DNA from: Chryseotalea sanaruensis
GTDB taxonomy: Bacteria; Bacteroidota; Bacteroidia; Cytophagales; Cyclobacteriaceae
Direction: 5' to 3'
DNA: 64,000 nucleotides
NCBI RefSeq assembly: GCF_003990915.1
Contig: NZ_BHXQ01000005.1
Span: 513,810-577,809 of the forward strand
Program-made: the position numbers and the translations under genes
Part shown: positions 35,643 to 44,316 of the stretch, one piece after another
How positions within the stretch are numbered: position 1 is the stretch's first letter
How the letters are laid out: each line of letters opens with the position of its first letter
Notes under the pieces: model-generated
The model's database searches: none
What the model saw: only the letters and a program-made list of their open reading frames with translations
What the model was told of the DNA's origin: nothing

Positions 35643-36230
35643 ATGGAGCGTTCTGTTCATATACCCATATTCCCACTTCGTATTCTACCTCTCCCGGCAG
35701 AACTGGTTCCTTTGCACATTTTTGAGCCAAGGTATAAACAGCTTTTGCAGGATGTAGAGTCGCGCGATATACGCTTTGGCATTTATTTCGATCATCCGCT
35801 TAATGACCTTAGAATTGGTTCTTTAATGCGGCTGGAGACGGTCACCAAGCGTTATCCCAATGGAGAGCTTGATATCATTGTTAAGTGTGAAGATATTTTC
35901 TTTTTACACGAGCAAAAAAGAACCTATCCTGGAAAATTGTATCCTGGGGGAGAAGTGGAGCATTGGGAAGTTAACTTAAGCACCTTCCCTGATGAAGATT
36001 TGTACCTTCAATACAATACTTATCGAATGATGCGGGGAATTGCTAGTCAGATAAGAAGCTGCTCAATATTTGAAATAGCAAATGAACTCAGCCTGGACTT
36101 CGCAGATCGTTATAAATTCGTAACCCTGCAAGAAGACAAACAGCAAAGATTTTTAAAAAATAAAGTATCCTACCACTTGCAACTACTCGAACACGAAGAA
36201 AAGAGTAAGGATGTTTTTCATTTGAATTAG
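35643..36230 (+). CDS. Lon N-terminal-domain (LON substrate-binding) protein
   Basis: A 195-residue protein made of the Lon protease N-terminal domain alone: IPIFPLRILPLPAELVPLHI and FEPRYKQLLQDV are the family landmarks. There is no ATPase or protease domain. Stand-alone Lon-N proteins are widespread; a role in substrate recognition has been suggested, but the partner is unknown. Confidence 0.85.
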   Translation: MERSVHIPIFPLRILPLPAELVPLHIFEPRYKQLLQDVESRDIRFGIYFDHPLNDLRIGSLMRLETVTKRYPNGELDIIVKCEDIFFLHEQKRTYPGKLYPGGEVEHWEVNLSTFPDEDLYLQYNTYRMMRGIASQIRSCSIFEIANELSLDFADRYKFVTLQEDKQQRFLKNKVSYHLQLLEHEEKSKDVFHLN

Positions 36231-36439
36231 ACCAGCCCAGCGCTGTTCAAAATTTCATTTAGCTCCTACAATAGATAGTTTTATTCAAGACTGATTTTTA
36301 TCTTGATAAAGTAACTAAATCTCGTTAACTTTTTTACAAACATGTAAGTTTTGAATTTTCTTATTATTTTCAGGTGCAGGAGTCTAAAAATCAATTAAAT
36401 ATTGCGTTAAATACTTATTCATTAAAAGCAATCTTAACA

Positions 36440-37276
36440 ATGAGATATTATTTCTATTTGATATTTATTTTAATGTCATGCTCAACATCAGGACAAGAAA
36501 CAAACAAAATCAGTGAAAGCAGCCTTACTGATGACGAAATAACAAAAAGATATTTAGAAAAAGGTGCATGGACTTTAAGATATTTTTCACCAGAATATCA
36601 GTCATATCTTGATTCTGCAATACATGAAAATCCAAATATTGCATACTACTACCAACAAAAGGCTATGCCTTATTTCAAATTAGGAAAATATGAAGTGGGG
36701 CTTAAAATTCTAGAAAAAGCAGTTGAACTTGATCCTAAGAGTTATATTGATTACAAGGCGTTTATACAATGTATCTTTCAAAAAAATTATCAAAATGCTT
36801 TAGAGAGCTTTATCACCGCAAAGAAAATAAAGGGAGTCAATGGATACGTCATGGATCATTCTTATGATTTTTATATTGGTCTGTGCTACTTGCAGCTGAA
36901 TGAATTTGAAAAGGCAGTTAAATATTTTGAAGCAAGTATTAGCGAAATGCTTAAATCTAATAGTGAGAGTTGGGTACATCACTTGGATCTACTTTATGCA
37001 GGTATCGCTTTTCAAGAATTAAATAATCATGAAATGGCGATTAAGTACTTTGATAGGGCATTAAAGAAATATCCCAATTTCTCAGATGTAAAATATTACA
37101 AGTCAATATCACTGTTTAGACTAGGCTTATTAGAGGTTGCGGATGAATTATTAAATTCATGTGAATTGGATTTTAAAAGGGGTTTCACTATAAATGAAGA
37201 CAATGCCATTTACGAAAAGTATCCCTATCAAATAAAACAATTTTATATTGATATGCTTAGATTAACTAAAAGATAA
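36440..37276 (+). CDS. TPR-repeat lipoprotein
   Basis: A 278-residue protein with a signal peptide and lipobox-type cysteine (FILMSCSTSG), then tetratricopeptide repeats from about residue 70 to 250 (FKLGKYEVGLKILEKAVELD, LQLNEFEKAVKYFEAS and MAIKYFDRALKKYPN). TPR proteins act as scaffolds. ATG at 36440 puts the signal peptide at the N-terminus; the longer frame from 36374 does not. Partner and function are unknown. It is convergent with the export genes of the peptide cluster. Confidence 0.75.
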   Translation: MRYYFYLIFILMSCSTSGQETNKISESSLTDDEITKRYLEKGAWTLRYFSPEYQSYLDSAIHENPNIAYYYQQKAMPYFKLGKYEVGLKILEKAVELDPKSYIDYKAFIQCIFQKNYQNALESFITAKKIKGVNGYVMDHSYDFYIGLCYLQLNEFEKAVKYFEASISEMLKSNSESWVHHLDLLYAGIAFQELNNHEMAIKYFDRALKKYPNFSDVKYYKSISLFRLGLLEVADELLNSCELDFKRGFTINEDNAIYEKYPYQIKQFYIDMLRLTKR

Positions 37277-37441
37277 TATCAGTCCTTAGCTATCTTCTGA
37301 TTTATTTAGATAATGTACTGAAAAATGGTAGGTGACTTTTTTTTAATCCCTTTGCTATAAGAAATCATTCTGGTCATTTATGACTTAAAAAACTCACAGT
37401 TAAGCGTTTATGATTTTTATATAGTATCGAATTCGAAGAAT

Positions 37442-37473
37442 AAAAAAGTTTAGTGAAATACATTCCACTAAAA
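37442..37473 (-). terminator. Terminator after the export genes of the peptide cluster
   Basis: On the minus strand, TTTAGTG and CACTAAA (plus-strand positions 37449-37455 and 37466-37472) form a 7-bp stem, followed by a run of six Ts. It lies about 100 bases beyond the HlyD gene stop. Confidence 0.65.
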
Positions 37474-37574
37474 TTCTTAAAATGTTATTCAACTAATTGA
37501 TTTCCAAATACTTTTTCACTAACCCACCAACCATTTTTCAGTAATATGCCTTTATTTAAATTTAATACATCTAA

Positions 37575-38864
37575 TCATCTGGATGATAGATTTTTCTTAA
37601 AGCTATAAAATATTCTTTCAGCTAGGGTCAAATCTTCTGTGATAATCTCAGCAGTTGCGAGCATCCCATCCTTTAAGGTAATGTCCTTAACCTTGCTATT
37701 TCTCAAATTTTCCCTCAATGATACCGTTGCATAGAAAAAATCTTTATTCGATTTACTGAATTCTGCAATGGAAGAAATTGAACCTTCCATTGTTCCGAAT
37801 TCTTCATACGGATAACCATGCAGTTTAATTATTACTCTTTGTCCTATTTGTACTTTTCCAAAATTATTTTGAGGGATATTAATTTCACCGAAAAAAGAAC
37901 TTGAAGAAGGACCTACATAAAATACCTCGGAATTGATAGTCAAGTATTGGCTTTCCTGAAGTATTCCTGAAAAGTGTATAATTCCATTTGACGGAGAGAC
38001 TAACAAAAATTCTTTTCTCCATGCCACAATAGAACTCACTAAAGAATTCAGAGATTGTTTAAATTTTTCAGTGTCCTCAAAAAGATTTCTTTCTAAGTCT
38101 AATAACTCACCTTGTTTTTTAAGTATCAATGAATTGTTATTTATTATAAGCATTTCCAAATTTTTCAAAGGTATCTTTTTTGCTAATGACTTACTCTCTT
38201 CCCTATCAATATCCATAGATGTAATCACCTTCTCATTGTATAATTTTTGATTAATCAAAAATTCATTAGATGCGAGTTCAGAATCACGTTTGAATAGTTG
38301 CCCCTGTTCTTCAAGAGTTCGCTTCATTTTATTCAATTCATTTAAATCCGCTAACAAAATATTTCGTTGTGACTCATAAAACTTGTCACTATATAGAAGA
38401 ATCACTTTGGTATAGTGTTGTTGAAATTCCTGATATAGCATTTGAATTTCACCCAATGATTTAAAATCAGCAAGTCTATTTTCACTGAATTTATTAAATT
38501 CATTTCTAAAAAATAACTCGCTAATAACACTCAATTCTTTCTCAAGATCCAAGATTTCTTGGTGATTAGCTGAACTCTCAACCCAGCCAAGTATTTGTCC
38601 TTTTAAAACGACTTCAGACTCCTTTACAAATAATTTTTCTAGTCTTCCGTTGGATCTAACAATTACGGGCTTGATACTAACTTTAGATGTAAGTCTAAAA
38701 TCAGATTTTACAATTGTAGGATATTGTATTAGTATAGTTAGGGCTGAAATTAAAATAAATATTGCTGCAATAACATAAGTGCCAATGCGAATTATCACAC
38801 GAGGCATTTTCTCTAGATAATCTCTTACTGCCTCACTTCTATTATCTGATTCAAACTCTTCCAT
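37575..38864 (-). CDS. HlyD/membrane-fusion-type partner of the C39 exporter
   Basis: A 429-residue membrane-fusion protein: one N-terminal TM helix (about 30-50), a lipoyl-like half (VRSNGRLEKLFVKESEVVLKG), a long coiled coil (about 95-260), a second lipoyl half, and a barrel with YEEFGTMEGSISSIAEFSKS. Such proteins link peptidase-containing ABC transporters to the outer membrane. It abuts the transporter gene with no gap, so it is the last gene of the peptide operon. A TolC-like outer channel must come from elsewhere. Confidence 0.87.
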   Translation of the reverse strand: MEEFESDNRSEAVRDYLEKMPRVIIRIGTYVIAAIFILISALTILIQYPTIVKSDFRLTSKVSIKPVIVRSNGRLEKLFVKESEVVLKGQILGWVESSANHQEILDLEKELSVISELFFRNEFNKFSENRLADFKSLGEIQMLYQEFQQHYTKVILLYSDKFYESQRNILLADLNELNKMKRTLEEQGQLFKRDSELASNEFLINQKLYNEKVITSMDIDREESKSLAKKIPLKNLEMLIINNNSLILKKQGELLDLERNLFEDTEKFKQSLNSLVSSIVAWRKEFLLVSPSNGIIHFSGILQESQYLTINSEVFYVGPSSSSFFGEINIPQNNFGKVQIGQRVIIKLHGYPYEEFGTMEGSISSIAEFSKSNKDFFYATVSLRENLRNSKVKDITLKDGMLATAEIITEDLTLAERIFYSFKKNLSSR

Positions 38865-41066
38865 TTAGTTTCCTAATTCTAATTGATTTTTCACTAAAGC
38901 GTAGTAATATCCTCTTTTTAAAACCAATTCTTCATGATTTCCTGTTTCAACTATTTCCCCTCTATTTAGAACAATTATCTTATCTGCTTTTTTTACAGTG
39001 CTCAATCTGTGTGCAATGACCACAACTGTTCTTTTTTGAAAATACGATTCTAGATTATTCATAATCACAGCTTCATTCGTAGCGTCAAGGGCACTAGTTG
39101 CTTCATCAAAAAGTAAAAAATCGGGATTTTTATAGACAGCGCGAGCTATTAAAATCCTCTGCTTCTGACCACCGCTTATCCCCACTCCACTAGAACCAAT
39201 TCTCGTATTATAACCCATTGGAAGATTTTCTATAAAATCTCCCAAATTAGCAATTTGAATTGCTAATTTGAGCTTTTGATAATCTATAACTCCGTTTGAA
39301 TCTGATTCACTAATATTTCTAGAAATAGAATCCGAGAAAATATAGCCATCTTGCATAACAACACCACAATTACTTCTCCAAAATTTTGAGCCAAAATTTT
39401 TCAAGTTATTACTTGAAATGAAAATATTGCCTAAAGTTGGTTCGTAAAATTTTAAAAGAAGTTTTAAGAGTGTGGTCTTACCGCTTCCACTAGAACCAAC
39501 GATTGCCGTAACTTTGCTTGCTGGTATAGTGAAACTAATATTTTTCAACACTAATTCAGAGGCAGTGCTTCCGTATCGAAAACTAACGCTATCGAACTCA
39601 ATTGATTTGTCATTAGGCAATTCGCTAATTGTTTCCTCATTGGGTTCCTCATTCTTTTTTTCATGTATTTCCTTTAGCCGCGCAATGCTCAGTCGGGCAT
39701 CTTGATAACTGCGAACAAAAAAAATAAAATTGTTTATCGGGACATTCATTTGACCGATTATATATTGAACAGATAGCATTCCCCCAAATGTTAGTTGACC
39801 GTCAATCACACTTTTAGCAGCTATAAAACTTATAACAATGTTCTTTATTTCATTAATAAAACGACCACCCTCATTTTGTGATTGCGAGAGGGCTAAACTT
39901 TTAATGTTTAACTTAAAAAGTCTTGCTTGAATTGCTTCCCACTCCCATCGTCTCCTTTTTTCTGATCCATTCAATTTAATCTCCTGCATTCCGTTAATGA
40001 GTTGAATAGTGCTACTTTGATTCCCGGAAGCTTGGTCAAAATATCTATAGTCTATAAGCTCTCTTTTTTTCATGAATAATAATACCCATATAATATAAAT
40101 TAATGACCCAATAAAAAATATTAAAAAAAGTGAAAGATTAAAGTACCATAGAATACCAGCAAAAATTATAAAAGGAAAAAGAGAAAAGATCGTATCTAAA
40201 GTAGCAGCAGATAAAAACGCTTGTATACGATTATGGTCCTGAATTCGCTGAAGGAGATCTCCATTATTTTTAGAATCGAAAAATGAAACTGGTAGATTCA
40301 TTAATTTTATCAAGAAATCTGATAACATCCTTAAATTCATTCTGCTTGTGATGTGAAGCAACAGCCAGCTTCGAATCACGCTAATAGATGTTTGAGACAA
40401 AAACAATATCAGCTGTGCTATAAGCATCAAATAGATAAAATTTACATTTTTGGTATTAATGCCTGTATCTACTATTTGCTGAGTTATAAATGGAAACGTT
40501 AGTTGAAGTAAACTCCCAACCATTAACCCTATTACTATAGGGGTGCTATAATTTTTGAATGGCCGAAAATACTTTGTAATAAAATTAGGCAGTGCTCTAT
40601 CTGTTTCTATCCTATCCTCTTGTTGATCGAAAAGTGGCGTGGTTTCTAATAATAGTAAAATACCCTCTGAATTTTCGTTTGGTTTTTTTTCTGGAATCCA
40701 ACCTTGAATAAATTCACTTACCGAGTATGATATTAAGCCGTGGGCTGGATCAGCAATAAGGATTTTCTTTTCAGTCGCTTCATAAATAACTACAAAATGT
40801 CTTTGGCGCCAGTGTGCAATACATGGGAGCGGAATTTTTTCGACCAAATCATTATAAGTGGTATTTAAAGCTAAGGTGCTAAAACCGATTTTCTCAGCAG
40901 CATCTGACAATCCCCCAAGCGAACTTCCATCCCTAGCGAGATTACATATACTCCGCAGATAACCAATATCAAAATAGCGTCCATAATATTTACTAATCAT
41001 TTGTAGACATGTTGGTCCACAGTCCATTTGATCCAATTGCCTAAAAAAAGGAAGCTTTTTTTTCAT
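38865..41066 (-). CDS. C39-peptidase ABC exporter (PCAT)
   Basis: A 733-residue bacteriocin-type exporter with three parts: a C39 cysteine protease (about 1-135), six membrane helices (about 165-450) and an ATPase. The protease triad is intact (Cys16 in MDCGPTC, His90 in RQRHFVV, Asp106 in ADPAHG), as are Walker A (GSSGSGKTT), the signature ISGGQKQR and Walker B (FLLFDEATSALD). It should cut leaders after Gly-Gly and export the core. The precursor encoded two genes upstream has a Gly-Gly site (29-30), so it is the likely substrate. Confidence 0.95.
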   Translation of the reverse strand: MKKKLPFFRQLDQMDCGPTCLQMISKYYGRYFDIGYLRSICNLARDGSSLGGLSDAAEKIGFSTLALNTTYNDLVEKIPLPCIAHWRQRHFVVIYEATEKKILIADPAHGLISYSVSEFIQGWIPEKKPNENSEGILLLLETTPLFDQQEDRIETDRALPNFITKYFRPFKNYSTPIVIGLMVGSLLQLTFPFITQQIVDTGINTKNVNFIYLMLIAQLILFLSQTSISVIRSWLLLHITSRMNLRMLSDFLIKLMNLPVSFFDSKNNGDLLQRIQDHNRIQAFLSAATLDTIFSLFPFIIFAGILWYFNLSLFLIFFIGSLIYIIWVLLFMKKRELIDYRYFDQASGNQSSTIQLINGMQEIKLNGSEKRRRWEWEAIQARLFKLNIKSLALSQSQNEGGRFINEIKNIVISFIAAKSVIDGQLTFGGMLSVQYIIGQMNVPINNFIFFVRSYQDARLSIARLKEIHEKKNEEPNEETISELPNDKSIEFDSVSFRYGSTASELVLKNISFTIPASKVTAIVGSSGSGKTTLLKLLLKFYEPTLGNIFISSNNLKNFGSKFWRSNCGVVMQDGYIFSDSISRNISESDSNGVIDYQKLKLAIQIANLGDFIENLPMGYNTRIGSSGVGISGGQKQRILIARAVYKNPDFLLFDEATSALDATNEAVIMNNLESYFQKRTVVVIAHRLSTVKKADKIIVLNRGEIVETGNHEELVLKRGYYYALVKNQLELGN

Positions 41067-41080
41067 ATTAAAATGGGAAC

Positions 41081-42580
41081 TTACTTAATCAATGAATCCT
41101 TAAGGTCATTTAATAAACCAAAGTTTTTTTGTCCTTTAAGCGGCCAAGAAGTATAAATTTTATCAACCTTTAATTTTTCTTTTAGAATCAAATCATAAAC
41201 AGACTTGCCTCGTTGACCAGAAAATGGAGTTTTTTGATTCATTGGGAAGGACATTAAATCACCAACAAAAAGAATTTTTTCGTTCGGGAAATAATAGACC
41301 AGATACTCCTTTGTGTGTTCTGTATCACCAACTTCATACACAATAGATTCATTAAATGAGTCGGAATATTTTCTATGACTCCCTTGTGGAATAATTTCAT
41401 ATTTTATATCTGGTTTGTTTGAAATGTATTCATAAGAATTTGATAAGGAATGGGTATTGCTAAAAATATTTGAAAAATAGTCTACATTTCCTGTTGTCGT
41501 GATTACATTAATTTCATTAAACCATCTTAGTCCTCCTGCATGATCGGGATGGTGATGACTGACAAAGATATTCTTTAGCTTTTTATTAGGATTTATATCT
41601 TGTAGTTCAGAAATTATTGCTTGATGAGTTTCAAATCCTTTTGGTAATTCATAAATGTCAAAATGGAGCTTATTCTCAGCTATAATTACCTTATTGTTTA
41701 GAGTATTAAGTTTAAGTAGGTACAGATTTTTCCCAATCTTTTCTCTTGAAACACCTGATGGTTTATGCTGTACTAATGTATCCAACCTAAACTCAGAATC
41801 TAATTCGCTGATTAGATTATTTTTTGCAGGATAAACTTTAAAATCAGAAATTGATAATCTTTTTTCGATTTGCCCATACTCTTTATCAATTCTTTCAGAT
41901 GGCACCCATAAATTTTCAAGTTGATGATATCCATGGAATTCAGTGGTAACAATATAATCTCCATATAAGTCGCTATATTTTAGTTCATCAATCTTAGTAA
42001 GCAGGAATTTTGAGTCAAGAGAAATTTTAAAATGATTGCCACTTTTGTCGTTAAATGAAACAACTTTTAATGTATCTGAACTAAAGCATAATGACAACGT
42101 ATTCCTATGCTCATAAGCAAATTTTAGAAATTTTGAAGGTAAAGATTTTTGAACTTGATTAATCAATTGATCTCTACTCTGTTTACCCAATTTTTGTTTG
42201 TCGGCCTGAAAATAATCTTTAACGATAACACTATCACTTTTGTAAAAAGTCAAATTTCGATAAGTGTTTCCATACATGACAATTTCTTTGCTTGAAAAAA
42301 CACACTGTTCATTTTCATAAAAGAAATTAGCTTCGTTAATACCAAACTCCCGTCTCTCATAAGGAATTGTATAATGGCCTAGATTAAACATTATACCATT
42401 GGCCTTAAATGAAACAGGAACACTTATAGATTTGTGCCCCCCATAGGTATCAATTGACTTCATCAAAATGCCCAAGGCGTCTTGATAGTTTCCATAATGA
42501 TCAAACCCATTTTGGCATTTTACTGAAGACGGTATAACAAAAAAAAGTATACCTATCACTACTAATTGTATATTTTTCAT
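41081..42580 (-). CDS. Secreted metallo-beta-lactamase-fold protein in the peptide cluster
   Basis: A 499-residue protein with a signal peptide (MKNIQLVVIGILFFVIPSSV), a strand-rich N-terminal half of unknown fold, and a C-terminal metallo-beta-lactamase domain. The zinc motif HxHxDH is intact (H342, H344, D346, H347), and GDTEH and FVGDLM follow as later ligands. The start at 42580 lies one base from the upstream stop; a longer frame to 42658 would remove the signal from the N-terminus. Its location outside the cytoplasm argues for a role after export: trimming or hydrolysis of the product, or immunity. These are inferences. Confidence 0.75.
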   Translation of the reverse strand: MKNIQLVVIGILFFVIPSSVKCQNGFDHYGNYQDALGILMKSIDTYGGHKSISVPVSFKANGIMFNLGHYTIPYERREFGINEANFFYENEQCVFSSKEIVMYGNTYRNLTFYKSDSVIVKDYFQADKQKLGKQSRDQLINQVQKSLPSKFLKFAYEHRNTLSLCFSSDTLKVVSFNDKSGNHFKISLDSKFLLTKIDELKYSDLYGDYIVTTEFHGYHQLENLWVPSERIDKEYGQIEKRLSISDFKVYPAKNNLISELDSEFRLDTLVQHKPSGVSREKIGKNLYLLKLNTLNNKVIIAENKLHFDIYELPKGFETHQAIISELQDINPNKKLKNIFVSHHHPDHAGGLRWFNEINVITTTGNVDYFSNIFSNTHSLSNSYEYISNKPDIKYEIIPQGSHRKYSDSFNESIVYEVGDTEHTKEYLVYYFPNEKILFVGDLMSFPMNQKTPFSGQRGKSVYDLILKEKLKVDKIYTSWPLKGQKNFGLLNDLKDSLIK

Positions 42581-42581
42581 T

Positions 42582-43772
42582 TTAAATAGTTTCAAATTTA
42601 CTAATAGGATTAAGCTGATTAAAGAAATCATAACTAAACACATATGGAGATCCTTCAAAATTCATAAGAATCAGTTTGTCATTATATTTATCATTAATAT
42701 AGTCGTATCCATCTTTAAATTTTTTAATAAATTTCAACCCCTCACTCGTAAATATTTGATCATTGTCCAGTGATTTGAGATCACTGCCGAATTTTTTTGT
42801 GTAGAATCCTATTCTACCAATAATCTCGTGTCTTTGCTTAACATCGAATTGGAAGCCGCTTAATGCTTTGTCTAAAAAGAATAGAATCGTTGTATAAGTA
42901 AATAGACCGTGAAAAGCCCCATAAATTGTTCGGCCTTCTCTTTTTTCCGAAATAAATTCTCTGAGAAATGTTTCTTTTGGAACTTTTAAATATTCCGTAG
43001 TCTGTAATGTAAGTGCATTGAATACAACATGGCCACATTGGTGGGCGAGGTCGTCAATAAAAAAGACTTCATCATGTGCCAGGCCCTCTGTATTTATGAA
43101 TGCTGTACCATGGTAGGAAATCGCAGCCATAGAATAAATATTTGGGCTGCTCATAATTGAAATTTCACGGACTGTATTGATTAGTAGTTCGGTAAACTCA
43201 GGGGATATTTTTTTCATCATCACGAACGCATTCTCAATGTGATTAAGGTGGCGTGTTAGAGTGTGGTCAGCAGATTCATTAAATCTTACCATTTCACCAT
43301 CTAATGATAACTGTGAAATTAGAAATGAGTGATGCTTACAAAGGCGTATTGAAGTTCCATTTATAAATGAATCTGTAGTCAATTTTGAAATCTGATCTTT
43401 TATTCTTAATTCTTTGCTATTAAAATCCCACACTATCTTCACTTGTTGAGAAGGCTCACTATGCAAGTAGCCAATATTCGGTAAATTAATAAACCCAAAT
43501 TGATCAGAGCGTGCTTCAAACTCCTTTGGTCTTAAAGATGGCTCTATGTAACCAAAAACGGATTGTTCCAATGTTGATGTTGTAAGATTTTTACTTTCTG
43601 CTAAAAAAAAATAGAATAGGGTTGGCTCAAGAAATGCTAAATCATTGTCATAGGCTAATTTATCAAACAATAGAGGATTTTGCTTATAGAAAAGTACCCT
43701 AATAGTATCTGCAAGTTCAGCTTGATTATTAAAAACCAAATTTTTATCTATTTCAAAGTTCAGAAGTTTCAT
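42582..43772 (-). CDS. HExxH-type peptide beta-hydroxylase-like protein (HQCGH variant)
   Basis: A 396-residue cytoplasmic protein. The centre has DDLAHQCGHVVFNAL (His244, His248) and, about 40 residues later, YGAFHGLFTY (His288). This spacing and context resemble the family of alpha-ketoglutarate-dependent HExxH peptide beta-hydroxylases (where the motif reads HE..H...AL, then ..G..HG.F). Here the glutamate is replaced by glutamine, while the three likely metal histidines are kept. It is the first gene after the precursor, separated by a terminator-like hairpin. The most likely role is modifying the core peptide, but the family match is remembered, not computed. Confidence 0.6.
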   Translation of the reverse strand: MKLLNFEIDKNLVFNNQAELADTIRVLFYKQNPLLFDKLAYDNDLAFLEPTLFYFFLAESKNLTTSTLEQSVFGYIEPSLRPKEFEARSDQFGFINLPNIGYLHSEPSQQVKIVWDFNSKELRIKDQISKLTTDSFINGTSIRLCKHHSFLISQLSLDGEMVRFNESADHTLTRHLNHIENAFVMMKKISPEFTELLINTVREISIMSSPNIYSMAAISYHGTAFINTEGLAHDEVFFIDDLAHQCGHVVFNALTLQTTEYLKVPKETFLREFISEKREGRTIYGAFHGLFTYTTILFFLDKALSGFQFDVKQRHEIIGRIGFYTKKFGSDLKSLDNDQIFTSEGLKFIKKFKDGYDYINDKYNDKLILMNFEGSPYVFSYDFFNQLNPISKFETI

Positions 43773-43868
43773 TTTGTTTTAAATCGAAGTTGATGTGTAT
43801 ATGGATGAGGCTTTATGCGTTATTGAATTTATATTTCTGATGGCCTCTAAGATTTGGCACATTTTGAT

Positions 43869-43898
43869 AAAAAAAGGGCTGCCATTTGTTGACAGCCC
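43869..43898 (-). terminator. Terminator or attenuator after the precursor gene
   Basis: On the minus strand, GGGCTG and CAGCCC (positions 43893-43898 and 43876-43881) form a 6-bp GC stem followed by seven Ts. It lies just after the precursor gene and before the enzyme genes. Partial termination here would give more precursor than enzyme. Confidence 0.75.
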
Positions 43899-43935
43899 AA
43901 TGGACTTATTCAAAGTATGAATTAAATCCCTTTGA

Positions 43936-44112
43936 TTAATGAGGGTGACAGGTTGTTGGAGTAGTTGGAGTTGTTATGATAACCGTTCCTTTTGGTAAAA
44001 GCTGATGACAATCAGCTAGTTCGCCTCCTTTAATGGCTTCGATGTTTGCGACAAAATTCGAAGAATCAACTTTTGCCTTTAAGTCTGCAAGACTCATTTT
44101 TTTGTTTTCCAT
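43936..44112 (-). CDS. Double-glycine-leader RiPP precursor peptide
   Basis: A 58-residue peptide. The leader (1-30) begins MENKKMSLADLKAKV and ends IEAIKGG, a double-glycine site (29-30). The predicted 28-residue core runs from ELADCHQLLPKGTV to TTCHPH. It contains TTPTTPTT and two Cys-His pairs (35-36 and 55-56). Three prolines lie in TTPTTPTTCHPH. Genes for a C39 exporter, an HlyD partner and two possible hydroxylases surround it. The start at 44112 is chosen because it gives a normal leader; the longer frame from 44184 is hydrophobic and unlike a leader. Confidence 0.85.
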   Translation of the reverse strand: MENKKMSLADLKAKVDSSNFVANIEAIKGGELADCHQLLPKGTVIITTPTTPTTCHPH

Positions 44113-44180
44113 AACTGCACTTGAGTTAATTTTTAAAAATTGATGATACCCAAGAACCATTGTTAGATTACTTATCGTCA

Positions 44181-44245
44181 TCAAAGTAAACTTCTAAAAA
44201 AAAGTTTGCTTCACAAAATTTTTGTGGGAAAACTATTTACTTTTA
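44181..44245. promoter_or_regulatory. Divergent promoter region with a dyad operator candidate
   Basis: A dyad at 44203-44234 has the inner arms CACAAAA and TTTTGTG (44212-44226, one-base centre) and outer arms AGTTT/AAACT. On the minus strand, TTACTTTG (44182-44189) is one base off the -7 consensus and would serve the precursor. TACTTTTA (44238-44245) is one base off for the oxygenase gene. A regulator binding the dyad could control both. Confidence 0.4.
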
Positions 44246-44316
44246 CCGTTAACCAAATATAAATTGTTTAAACTGAACGAAAATTAAAAGAACTTCTCAT
44301 TTGATTTATTGAACCT

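Noticed and set aside
37277..37574. Search for a second precursor peptide beside the exporter genes
   Set aside because: Only very short frames (16 codons or fewer) without a usable leader were found; the region is a terminator plus AT-rich sequence.
44113..44184. Longer start for the precursor (from 44184)
   Set aside because: It would add 24 mostly hydrophobic residues ahead of an otherwise normal leader and run through the likely promoter.
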